6,287 nt of DNA from CAIKZJ01 sp964626015 (GTDB lineage Bacteria > Bacteroidota > Ignavibacteria > Tepidaquicellales > Tepidaquicellaceae). Under the pieces are notes generated by a model. The model ran no database searches. It was not told where the DNA came from and worked only from the letters and a program-made list of their open reading frames with translations. Shown here in pieces: positions 1 to 6,158 of the stretch; position 1 is the first letter of the stretch, and every line of letters begins with the position of its first letter. The stretch is from positions 1-6,287 of the forward strand of contig CAZVCC010000100.1 of assembly GCA_964626015.1 (NCBI GenBank), written 5' to 3'. The translations under genes and the position numbers were made by a program.

Positions 1-51
1 GGTGTGAGAGGTGCACCGGTGGGCTAAGTGCTCACCGGCCGCCTACTCGAT
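1..51 (+). mobile_element. Group II intron, 3' end (domain VI and 3' splice site), rest off the left edge
   Basis: This is the final RNA domain of a self-splicing group II retrointron. Seen in the sequence: GAGAGG (6-11) pairs with CCTACTC (42-48) perfectly except for A45, which is left as a single bulged adenosine; above an internal loop, CCGGTGGGC (16-24) pairs with GCTCACCGG (30-38), with one G-T wobble, around a five-base loop. A45 is the seventh base from the end when the intron stops at T51, matching the known position of the branch-point A, 7-8 nt from the 3' splice site. The end ..CTCGAT fits the group II 3' boundary rule (AY). The opening GGTGTGAGAGG resembles the linker that follows domain V in bacterial introns. 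Domain V, the intron body and any reverse-transcriptase/maturase gene would lie to the left, outside the window. The boundary is uncertain by one base (T51 or T52). The intron is antisense to the operon and cuts into the end of the methyltransferase gene. Confidence 0.88.
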
Positions 52-931
52 TGGCGGTAGTTTTTTCTTTCTTAAACCTAATAGGATTGTAATTTTTTAT
101 TTTCGGTTGTATTAAGTTATTACTAAAAAAAATGATTTCTTTTCCCATTCTACTTTCATAAGCTGTATGTTTAAAAGAAAACTCTTTATTATTACATTCA
201 GAGTAGAGTTCCTGTATTTCTGGAACATTATCATATGAAACAATCCATTTTATATTTTTAATTGCTTTAATTTTTTCACTAACCATTTTATGGCTTTCAA
301 CTTCATAATGATTCATATAAAGTGTACTTGCCTTCAAATAATAAGGCGGGTCAAAATAAAACACAATATTTTCATTATCTGCTTCTTGTTGTATTTTGTC
401 AATAAGTTTTACCGCATCTTTTCTATAGAGTCTAATATACTTTTTATGCTTGGCAATTAATCTAATTCTCTGAACTAATTCTTTTTTATTAAATCTGCAA
501 TCCATTAAATAATTCCCATTTTGTTCAATGCCACCCATAACGCCTCCATTAATAATTCCAGACCTATTTGTTCGGTTTAAATAAAATGTTGAAAACCCAA
601 GAGAAAGTATATCAATTGTTTTCTTATTTGATTGTATTACTTTTTGTTTTTTCCATTCAGAAATTGATAATTCGGCATTTTCAATCAAATCACATAATTC
701 ATTTGTTCTATTTAATACTGAATACCAAAAAGCATAAATTGACCTGTCTTTATCGTTAATGGTAATTTTAGAAACAAAGCCTTCCAACAACAAAAATAAC
801 GCAACTGAAGCTCCACCTGAATATGGTTCAACGTAGTGTCCATTAATATTGTTATCAATACAAATCTTTGCAATGAATGCAGAAAGCTTGTTTTTCCCTC
901 CTGGGTATCTTAAAGGTGAATAATGTTTCAT
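32..931 (-). CDS. D12-class N6-adenine DNA methyltransferase (Dam family)
   Basis: This 299-residue enzyme should transfer a methyl group from S-adenosylmethionine to N6 of adenine in DNA. Motifs are in the order expected for alpha-type (D12/Dam) methyltransferases: PLRYPGGKNKL at residues 6-16; the SAM-binding motif I VEPYSGGASV at 34-43; acidic ND at 59-60; the family segment NRTNRSGIINGG at 119-130; the catalytic DPPY (194-197) in FYFDPPYY; and a closing KEIIFFSNN strand near residue 270. The fold looks complete and active. The target sequence cannot be read from this; GATC is only the E. coli Dam precedent. The ATG overlaps the stop of the ParB-like gene upstream as ATGA, implying translational coupling. 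The last codons are odd: the Asn codon at 50-52 straddles the group II intron boundary, and RVGGR plus the TGA stop lie inside the intron end, so the natural C-terminus has been replaced by a few residues. No restriction endonuclease of standard type accompanies it. Confidence 0.93.
   Translation of the reverse strand: MKHYSPLRYPGGKNKLSAFIAKICIDNNINGHYVEPYSGGASVALFLLLEGFVSKITINDKDRSIYAFWYSVLNRTNELCDLIENAELSISEWKKQKVIQSNKKTIDILSLGFSTFYLNRTNRSGIINGGVMGGIEQNGNYLMDCRFNKKELVQRIRLIAKHKKYIRLYRKDAVKLIDKIQQEADNENIVFYFDPPYYLKASTLYMNHYEVESHKMVSEKIKAIKNIKWIVSYDNVPEIQELYSECNNKEFSFKHTAYESRMGKEIIFFSNNLIQPKIKNYNPIRFKKEKTTANRVGGR
51..59. repeat. Truncated inverted copy of the flanking repeat's outer end
   Basis: TTGGCGGTA here is the exact inverse of TACCGCCAA at 6159-6167, where the full element begins. 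On both sides the motif faces inward, with T/A-rich sequence on the operon side. On this side everything beyond the motif is group II intron. The natural reading is that a second, inverted copy of the element once ended the operon and the intron inserted into its outer arm; the rest should lie on the far side of the intron. Nine bases (eight if T51 belongs to the intron) is short, so chance cannot be excluded. Confidence 0.45.
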
Positions 932-2310
932 TTCTTATTTAAATCTAGCCACAATGTTTCAAAAAATAATTGTAAATTATCCCATTTCAATTTTAACTCG
1001 TTTGTTGATGGTTGAGTAGTTGTTGAATGAACATACTCGTGAAAATTGTCAATTGAAAGATAGGTGTTTTCCTTTTTTGCTGAACCAACTTTATTAATAT
1101 TATTAAATATTTTTTTGTCATATCCTTTGTTCTCTAAAGAATTAACTACCCAAGGAATTTTTTGACTGAGAGTGTCGTCTTTTTTGAAAATTTTCTGATT
1201 CATTTTTGCATAGTGGTCAAGGCATATCTCTAAAAACACTCGAAAAAGAACACCAACTGCATTAGGAACGGCATTATTTGTTTCATCAATAAGCAAGTTT
1301 TCTCTTAATTCTCTGTAAATATTATTGATTTTGACCTCTGTAATCCTCAAAGAACAAGACATTGGAATTAAGTATTTTCTTGAAGTTGATTTTGGGAGAA
1401 CCTTCTGTTTTGAAAGATTTGTCCCAACTGTTACAGTTTTTTCGCCAAATATATTTTCTGTAGTGTTTTCCTTAATTTTTTCTTCTACCTTTTTTGTGTC
1501 TTCAACTTTTACAGATTCCAAGAATTTTTCTACATCTTCCTTTTTATTTAGTGTTCTTGAATCAATTTTATTCCCTTGGATATCTTGTTTGTTTAAAACC
1601 GAAAATATAATTACTTTAAGTTTTTCTTTAAAATCATCATCTTTAACTTTAAATTCTCCATTATCGAAATAATAACCATAAAGTCTTTGAGCCGGTTTAG
1701 TTGTAATTGTTCTATAAAATGTTGTGACATATCCTTGTCCTAAAATCTGCTCTTTCATTTCTTCGGGCAAATCTAATTCTCGCACAATTTTAGCAATTCC
1801 AATTTTGATCAATTCTAAAGGATTTTCGCTTCCTCTTCGTTTGCTATATTGAGCTCTTTCAGTATCTTTCCAATTAACTTCGTTGTTTCCATTAGAATGC
1901 TTTCTGTCAATGTAACGAAATGCAACTTCTCTATCCTCAACAAGTATACATTCAAGGCTAAAATTATCAGATATTATAATTTTCTGCTTTTCAGTTTCCA
2001 AAAAATCTTGTAACTTCTTATCTTTTGCTAATACTGAATTATTTAGTAATTTGTATGCAGTAAGTCTTCTATTGCCTTCCAAAACAATATTTTGCTCTCC
2101 ATCATTCCAAACAACAATTTTTTCTAGTTGTGGCAAGTCAAAATCCTTTACAATTGATTCTATCAATAACTTGATTTTAAAGTCCTGCTTAGAAAGAAAA
2201 TAATTTATCAATTCTGCTTCATCTTGGTTGAAAAACTTATCAGGGAACCTTGCGTTTTCATCCCAAAGTGTCAAGTCTTTAATTGCAATGTTTTTTGTCT
2301 GATTTGCCAT
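928..2310 (-). CDS. ParB-like N-terminal domain protein with helical C-terminal domain
   Basis: This is a 460-residue protein of the ParB/sulfiredoxin fold superfamily. The N-terminal part (about 1-130) carries LTLWDENARF (13-22) and the signature EGNRRLTAYKLL (78-89); GNRR-type motifs form the nucleotide-binding or catalytic loop in this fold. It is followed by RYIDRKHSNGNNEVNW (132-147), a segment typical of ParB-like accessory proteins, and a region rich in charged residues (about 220-300). The C-terminal third (about 318-460) looks all-helical, with NAVGVLFRVFLE (350-361), then FHEYVHSTTTQP (423-434) and WDNLQLFFETLW (443-454), a pattern I know from uncharacterised ParB-type proteins of accessory islands. 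It lacks the helix-turn-helix domain expected of a chromosome-partitioning ParB and has no ParA beside it, so segregation is unlikely. It follows the HEPN-like gene after 60 nt and overlaps the methyltransferase start by ATGA. A role as nuclease, nucleotidase or DNA-modification sensor linked to the methyltransferase is inference. Confidence 0.82.
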   Translation of the reverse strand: MANQTKNIAIKDLTLWDENARFPDKFFNQDEAELINYFLSKQDFKIKLLIESIVKDFDLPQLEKIVVWNDGEQNIVLEGNRRLTAYKLLNNSVLAKDKKLQDFLETEKQKIIISDNFSLECILVEDREVAFRYIDRKHSNGNNEVNWKDTERAQYSKRRGSENPLELIKIGIAKIVRELDLPEEMKEQILGQGYVTTFYRTITTKPAQRLYGYYFDNGEFKVKDDDFKEKLKVIIFSVLNKQDIQGNKIDSRTLNKKEDVEKFLESVKVEDTKKVEEKIKENTTENIFGEKTVTVGTNLSKQKVLPKSTSRKYLIPMSCSLRITEVKINNIYRELRENLLIDETNNAVPNAVGVLFRVFLEICLDHYAKMNQKIFKKDDTLSQKIPWVVNSLENKGYDKKIFNNINKVGSAKKENTYLSIDNFHEYVHSTTTQPSTNELKLKWDNLQLFFETLWLDLNKK

Positions 2311-2370
2311 AGTTATTTTAAATTACTTAGTCATTCTAAAATTATTCAACAGTCTGTTTTAGTTGTTACT

Positions 2371-3090
2371 TTATTCAAGGTCATTTAACTTCAAAAATTC
2401 TTTATACAGCTCAATAAATATTTTGTCTATCAAGGTTAGTAAAGCAAACCTAACGAAGTAGTTATCATATCTGTAATTTTCGTTGACTATTGTCGCCAAT
2501 GTCGGCAAGTTTTGTTGATATGATAACGTGTTATGTGCACTTCGATTTCGATGGCTATATAGTTGTTTATATCTTTCTTGTAGAACATTTTCAAAAAGAT
2601 TGCTCATGCTACCAAAAAGATTGTTTTGAATAAGAGTTGCATTGTTTGTAAATTCAATAAAGTTCATTTGTGACCATGTAGATACGTTGGTATCTAAAAA
2701 AAAATTACGAATTTCAGAAAGTGTTTCGATTCTGATTTGATCTTTATTTAGAAAAAGAGAAACATCAAAGTTTGGAATATGCTTTTGGATTTGTTCAATT
2801 AAATCCTTGTATATTATTTTTTTCTCATCGTATGTTGAACATTCTCCAAGTTGTTTTAAGGTATATCTTCTGTATCTATATTCATAATCGTAAGTGGCTA
2901 ATTCCCAGCAAATACATTTCATTTTTTGCTCTTGAAAACCTGTCATTTTAAGAAATACAGATTGCATTATATATTCTCCCAATGGATATGTCTCAATACC
3001 ATCGCCAATTCCTGCGTTTGCAGTAACAACATCTTTAATAATGTTGGTTATTGGTGTAAGTATAAAATCTTTATGGCTATTCATTTTCAT
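2371..3090 (-). CDS. HEPN-like protein, candidate RNase partner of the DUF262 protein
   Basis: This is a largely helical protein of 239 residues from the chosen ATG. The key feature is RNRSAH at residues 181-186, an R-x4-H motif placed between predicted helices near the C-terminus; that motif and position are the hallmark of HEPN domains, many of which are metal-independent RNases in toxin-antitoxin and phage-defence loci. The rest has no motif I recognise, and no signal peptide or membrane segment. Its start is ambiguous: ATGs at 3120, 3090 and 3084 are all in frame. I chose 3090 because it sits behind an A-rich leader (TATAAAAAAT) and gives a modest 14-nt overlap with the DUF262 gene; 3084 (8-nt overlap) is equally possible, while 3120 would add a hydrophobic stretch inside DUF262 coding sequence. 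DUF262 proteins are known to occur beside HEPN proteins, which supports a pair. Catalysis is inferred from one short motif, and the call could be wrong in subfamily. Confidence 0.55.
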   Translation of the reverse strand: MKMNSHKDFILTPITNIIKDVVTANAGIGDGIETYPLGEYIMQSVFLKMTGFQEQKMKCICWELATYDYEYRYRRYTLKQLGECSTYDEKKIIYKDLIEQIQKHIPNFDVSLFLNKDQIRIETLSEIRNFFLDTNVSTWSQMNFIEFTNNATLIQNNLFGSMSNLFENVLQERYKQLYSHRNRSAHNTLSYQQNLPTLATIVNENYRYDNYFVRFALLTLIDKIFIELYKEFLKLNDLE

Positions 3091-4255
3091 ATTTTTTATA
3101 AATAGCAATAGATGAATCAATACGCAATTTGAGATATTTCAAAGCACCAGGGGCTCTTGTGTGAGAAAAGTCATTTTTGAAATTAATAATTTTTGCTGCT
3201 AATTCATTTTTGAGATTTTCTTTTTCATCTACTTTTAATGACTTGTTTTCAAAAATTACACTATAGATTAAGCCAAAGAGATAAATATCCATATCGATGA
3301 TTGATGTGTATTCCTTTAAAATATTCAATGAAATAATTGTCTGTTCTAAACTTTCAAATCTTGCTTTAAACTCTCTTTTTGGAAATACTACTGAAAATTC
3401 GGGAAACATAATAGAAGAATTTTCGCCAACTGCTGAATAAATATATTCCTCATAATATTTTTCCATTTTGGGTTTATACCCTCTTGCAATTCTATATGAG
3501 CCTCCATCTTTTCTATATTGTGAAAGTAAGGATAAGAACCTAACAAAGTCAGCCTTAGTAACATTACTGATATTTTTAATAACAAAAGACTTAATGAAAC
3601 TTGGATTAAAAAACTCTACTAGGCTTTTGTCCAAAAAATATAAAGATGCCCGACTCTCTTGAGGAAGTAAAGCTTCTCCTTGAATATTTATGTTTCTAAA
3701 TACCGATGAATAATACTTTTGTTGAATTTTTTCTTCTGTAATATATGGTACTAAATAGGAGAATCCTAAAAATGTATTATTTAGAAAAATGTCGTCGACA
3801 CCAAAGTCAATTTTTTTATAATTTCCTACAGCAATTTTTTCAAGTATTACCTCTTTGTTTCTGCCTTTCTCAGTTAAAGTTTTAAAAGTCCATTCAAAAA
3901 TATCATCAAGTTCTTCTTCCTCTTCAACCAATTCGTCATTATCATTAGCAAATTTTTCTAATGCTTTTTTATAAGTTCCTTCATCTGGGAACAATCCAAG
4001 ATAGGATAATAATATGCTTGTTAATCTCTGTTGTCCATCAAGGATAAGATTTTGACTTGAAATTCCATTTTTGAATGCTCCAATTGTAATTGGAGGAACA
4101 AATTGCTTCTTTTTAAAAGTGTCTATCAGAGTTATTACCTTTTTTTCTGACCAAACAAAATATCGCTGATAATCAGGTAAAGTAATATTACCTTTTAGTA
4201 TTAAGTCAATCCAATGTTTAAGTGAATATTCTCCGTAATAAACTCTATTATCCAT
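3077..4255 (-). CDS. DUF262 (GmrS-like, ParB-fold) protein
   Basis: This 392-residue protein has a clear DUF262 N-terminal domain: LPDYQRYFVWSEKKV (26-40), then LILDGQQRLTSI (70-81), whose DGQQR is the signature loop of the ParB-like superfamily, and FRNINIQGEALLPQESR (186-202), the usual closing motif. DUF262 is the domain of the GmrS subunit of GmrSD, a type IV restriction enzyme that uses nucleotides and cuts modified phage DNA. Here no DUF1524/HNH nuclease domain follows: the C-terminal 190 residues show no His-Asn-His pattern and the next gene is HEPN-like instead. An acidic run (ELVEEEEELDD, 108-118) interrupts the domain. The gene begins 32 nt after the second DUF488 gene and its last codons overlap the start of the HEPN-like gene, so the two are probably co-translated. 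I infer a sensor or nucleotide-dependent switch controlling the HEPN partner; direct nuclease activity is an alternative. Confidence 0.88.
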   Translation of the reverse strand: MDNRVYYGEYSLKHWIDLILKGNITLPDYQRYFVWSEKKVITLIDTFKKKQFVPPITIGAFKNGISSQNLILDGQQRLTSILLSYLGLFPDEGTYKKALEKFANDNDELVEEEEELDDIFEWTFKTLTEKGRNKEVILEKIAVGNYKKIDFGVDDIFLNNTFLGFSYLVPYITEEKIQQKYYSSVFRNINIQGEALLPQESRASLYFLDKSLVEFFNPSFIKSFVIKNISNVTKADFVRFLSLLSQYRKDGGSYRIARGYKPKMEKYYEEYIYSAVGENSSIMFPEFSVVFPKREFKARFESLEQTIISLNILKEYTSIIDMDIYLFGLIYSVIFENKSLKVDEKENLKNELAAKIINFKNDFSHTRAPGALKYLKLRIDSSIAIYKKYENE

Positions 4256-4287
4256 TTAAATTTATTTTATAAGTCATTAGTTTTTCT

Positions 4288-4767
4288 TTATAAATGTGTC
4301 ACTTTGTAATTATATTTATCTGTTAGTCTATCAGTTACAATTGACCGATGACATGCTTCTGGAAATTCTTCCACACAAAAGAAAGCCACACGGTTTGCCC
4401 CAACTTGGTCAAGTTTTTCTATGAATGTTTCAAAGTCAAAGTTTTTTAAAATCTTGTTTTTATATTCAATCACAAAAACTTTTCCTAATTCTTGACGTTC
4501 TCTTTTTAATTCTCCTTTCTCAAGGTCAATTTCCTTTTGTAGTCCTCTTATTTCACTTGTTGGGGCTAATTCAGGTACGTAACCATATTTAATTTCTAAT
4601 TCATTTAATTTTTGTTGAAGTCTATTGCTATTAACAAAAGAATATTTTGCACCTCTTACACCTCTACGTTGTCTGATGTCACAGAAAGTGTCAATATTAT
4701 TTTTTGTAAGTTTTTCAAAAAACTCTTTTTCTGTGGAGTTATATACTCCGATTGTGAAAAATTCCAT
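4288..4767 (-). CDS. DUF488 family protein, RRGVRG type
   Basis: This is a 159-residue, single-domain cytosolic protein of family DUF488 (unknown function). Family signs are FTIGVYNST (4-12), the strand and basic loop CDIRQRRGVRGAKYSF (29-44), ELAPTSE (66-72) and the C-terminal conserved block CVEEFPEACHR (131-141), whose Cys, Glu and Cys-His-Arg residues are the most conserved in the family and are likely metal-binding or catalytic. The RRGVRG loop places it in a different subgroup from its neighbour upstream. A charged, probably helical stretch (about 73-95, rich in Glu, Lys and Arg) lies mid-protein. It begins one base after the stop of the first DUF488 gene, so the two are almost certainly made together, perhaps as a heterodimer. 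DUF488 pairs beside a dual-OB protein recur in accessory loci as far as I know; their reaction is not established and I assign none. Confidence 0.88.
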   Translation of the reverse strand: MEFFTIGVYNSTEKEFFEKLTKNNIDTFCDIRQRRGVRGAKYSFVNSNRLQQKLNELEIKYGYVPELAPTSEIRGLQKEIDLEKGELKRERQELGKVFVIEYKNKILKNFDFETFIEKLDQVGANRVAFFCVEEFPEACHRSIVTDRLTDKYNYKVTHL

Positions 4768-4768
4768 A

Positions 4769-5332
4769 TTATTTAATTTTTCGTTTAGATGTCATATCAA
4801 TTTCACCCCATAAATTTATAGGGCTTTTCCCTCCATTTATTAAATAATTAACCTCATTTTGGTCAATCAATTTACCCATTTTATTAATGTGTTGCATTAT
4901 TATACCATTTTTTTGAAGTGCGACACCAATTAATTTGCTTCTATGACATTCTTCGGGGCTAAGTTCACTGCACATTACAGCAATTTTTAGCCCTTTAGCG
5001 TCAGCAGTTTTCAGTCTTTCTAGTCCAGTTAGAAAAAACTCTTTTTTTTCAATTTTACTATAATCAATTTTTCTTGCTTCTTCATGTTTTTTGTCTGTGT
5101 ATTCAATATAGCAAGTAGGGTCTTTTGGCAACCCTCCTAACACATCACCTAAATAAACATAAGTAAAACCTTTTTGCTTTAGTAAATTTGAAAATGTTTC
5201 TCGATTAAATATTGGAGAATATTTAGAATAAGGTGAAGACCGCACATCAATAAGATATTCGATTTCATAAGATTGAAGCAATTTTACAAATTCTTCAAAT
5301 TCTCTATTTCCATGTCCAATTGAAAATATCAT
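4769..5332 (-). CDS. DUF488 family protein, first copy
   Basis: This is a 187-residue DUF488 protein. It opens with SIGHGN (4-9), then IDVRSSPYSKYSP (28-40), LGDVLGGLP (61-69) and CSELSPEECHR (121-131), the last being the family's conserved Cys-Glu..Cys-His-Arg block. These are the canonical features of the main DUF488 branch, so the domain is intact. After it comes a tail of about 45 residues ending in a very basic TSKRKIK (181-187), which could contact nucleic acid. The ATG overlaps the stop of the dual-OB gene as ATGA, and the stop lies one base before the next DUF488 start, so the three form a tightly coupled unit. Identity to the second copy is low outside the motifs, so they are old paralogues and not a recent duplication. 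Function is unknown; a nucleotide or nucleic-acid enzyme using the Cys-His-Arg site is a reasonable inference from context only. Confidence 0.92.
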   Translation of the reverse strand: MIFSIGHGNREFEEFVKLLQSYEIEYLIDVRSSPYSKYSPIFNRETFSNLLKQKGFTYVYLGDVLGGLPKDPTCYIEYTDKKHEEARKIDYSKIEKKEFFLTGLERLKTADAKGLKIAVMCSELSPEECHRSKLIGVALQKNGIIMQHINKMGKLIDQNEVNYLINGGKSPINLWGEIDMTSKRKIK

Positions 5333-6138
5333 ACTTGTCCACCTATTTGTTTTTCATAATATGAGAATGATTTGCCATCGAATAAATCAGGAATTGTAAT
5401 CAATGCTGTAACTTGCTCCCAATATGGACGACCAAGAAAAGCCCTTGTTAAACCAATTCTAATAAACCGATGTGGATTATTATTAAAACGGGTTATTAAA
5501 TCCTTTGAATACTCTTTTTTATTATTGACCATATATCGAACATAAGCAAGCAAAAGTAAGTCTGTTGCTGGAAAACGTTCATAAACATTTCCATCATAAT
5601 CTACAAAGGTAACTCTAACCTTGAATTTTTCATACTGTTCATGCCAAATATTAACAATACTTTTAACCTTAACGACAAATAATGACTTATCCTTTCTTTC
5701 AATTTCATTTTTCAAGTTTGTAATCGAAACTTTATTTAAAACATTCATTATTTCTTCGTCTGTCAAGTGCTTTATAAATCTTGGTGCAAAATTTTCATTT
5801 ATTAACCAGTCTTCTGTGTGGTACTCATTCGATGGTCTATATTTTTTTAATTCCATTTCTACAACATTGAAATGTCTTACAACTTGAGATGTGCCCTCCA
5901 TTACAAAATCTCTGTTTAGCCCTGATGGAAATACTGGTCTAACGAATTTCCAGGTATCAGGATCAATTCCACTTACGCAAACATTTCCATGATTCATTCT
6001 TGTGATACCTGTAATAATTATTTTTTTTCTAAACAGACCTTGACTGGCACAATCCCGACATAATTGTCCTGTGTTAGAAATAATCATATTAACGAATTTT
6101 CGTCCGCATGCAATACAATGTGTCTGTGTTATAGTCAT
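5329..6138 (-). CDS. Zinc-finger and dual-OB domain protein (DuOB)
   Basis: This 269-residue protein probably binds nucleic acid. At the N-terminus two CxxC pairs (C8/C11 in HCIACGRKF and C27/C30 in LCRDC) form a likely zinc ribbon. The remainder matches the dual OB-containing domain as I know it: KKIIITGITRMNHGNVCVSGID (38-59, the first strand set, with CVSGID), WKFVRPVFPSGL (63-74), and near the end RIGLTRAFLGRPYWEQVT (about 230-247) followed by IPDLFDGKSF. The start at ATG 6138 is chosen because the reading frame upstream to a GTG at 6204 is just the flanking repeat read in frame, and the zinc finger begins at once after 6138. It is the first gene of the operon, with its stop overlapping the first DUF488 gene (ATGA). 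I take it as the substrate-recognition part of a DUF488 module; that role is inferred. No recognisable promoter precedes it; the leader falls inside the repeat element. Confidence 0.8.
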   Translation of the reverse strand: MTITQTHCIACGRKFVNMIISNTGQLCRDCASQGLFRKKIIITGITRMNHGNVCVSGIDPDTWKFVRPVFPSGLNRDFVMEGTSQVVRHFNVVEMELKKYRPSNEYHTEDWLINENFAPRFIKHLTDEEIMNVLNKVSITNLKNEIERKDKSLFVVKVKSIVNIWHEQYEKFKVRVTFVDYDGNVYERFPATDLLLLAYVRYMVNNKKEYSKDLITRFNNNPHRFIRIGLTRAFLGRPYWEQVTALITIPDLFDGKSFSYYEKQIGGQV

Positions 6139-6158
6139 GGTTCTGTCTTTTTTAAAAT

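Noticed and set aside
1325..1672. Open frame on the + strand inside the ParB-like gene
   Set aside because: Low-complexity Ser/Phe-rich product, antisense to a well-supported gene with clear motifs; a shadow of AT-rich Lys/Glu coding sequence.
2311..2370. Possible internal promoter or terminator in the largest gap of the operon
   Set aside because: 60 AT-rich bases with no hairpin followed by a T-run and no convincing promoter pair on the - strand.
3388..3585. Short open frame on the - strand in another phase of the DUF262 gene
   Set aside because: Lies wholly within strong DUF262 coding sequence and shows no recognisable domain.
5621..5887. Open frame on the + strand inside the dual-OB gene
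   Set aside because: Antisense shadow with no motif, no start context and a Phe/Ser/Thr-biased composition.
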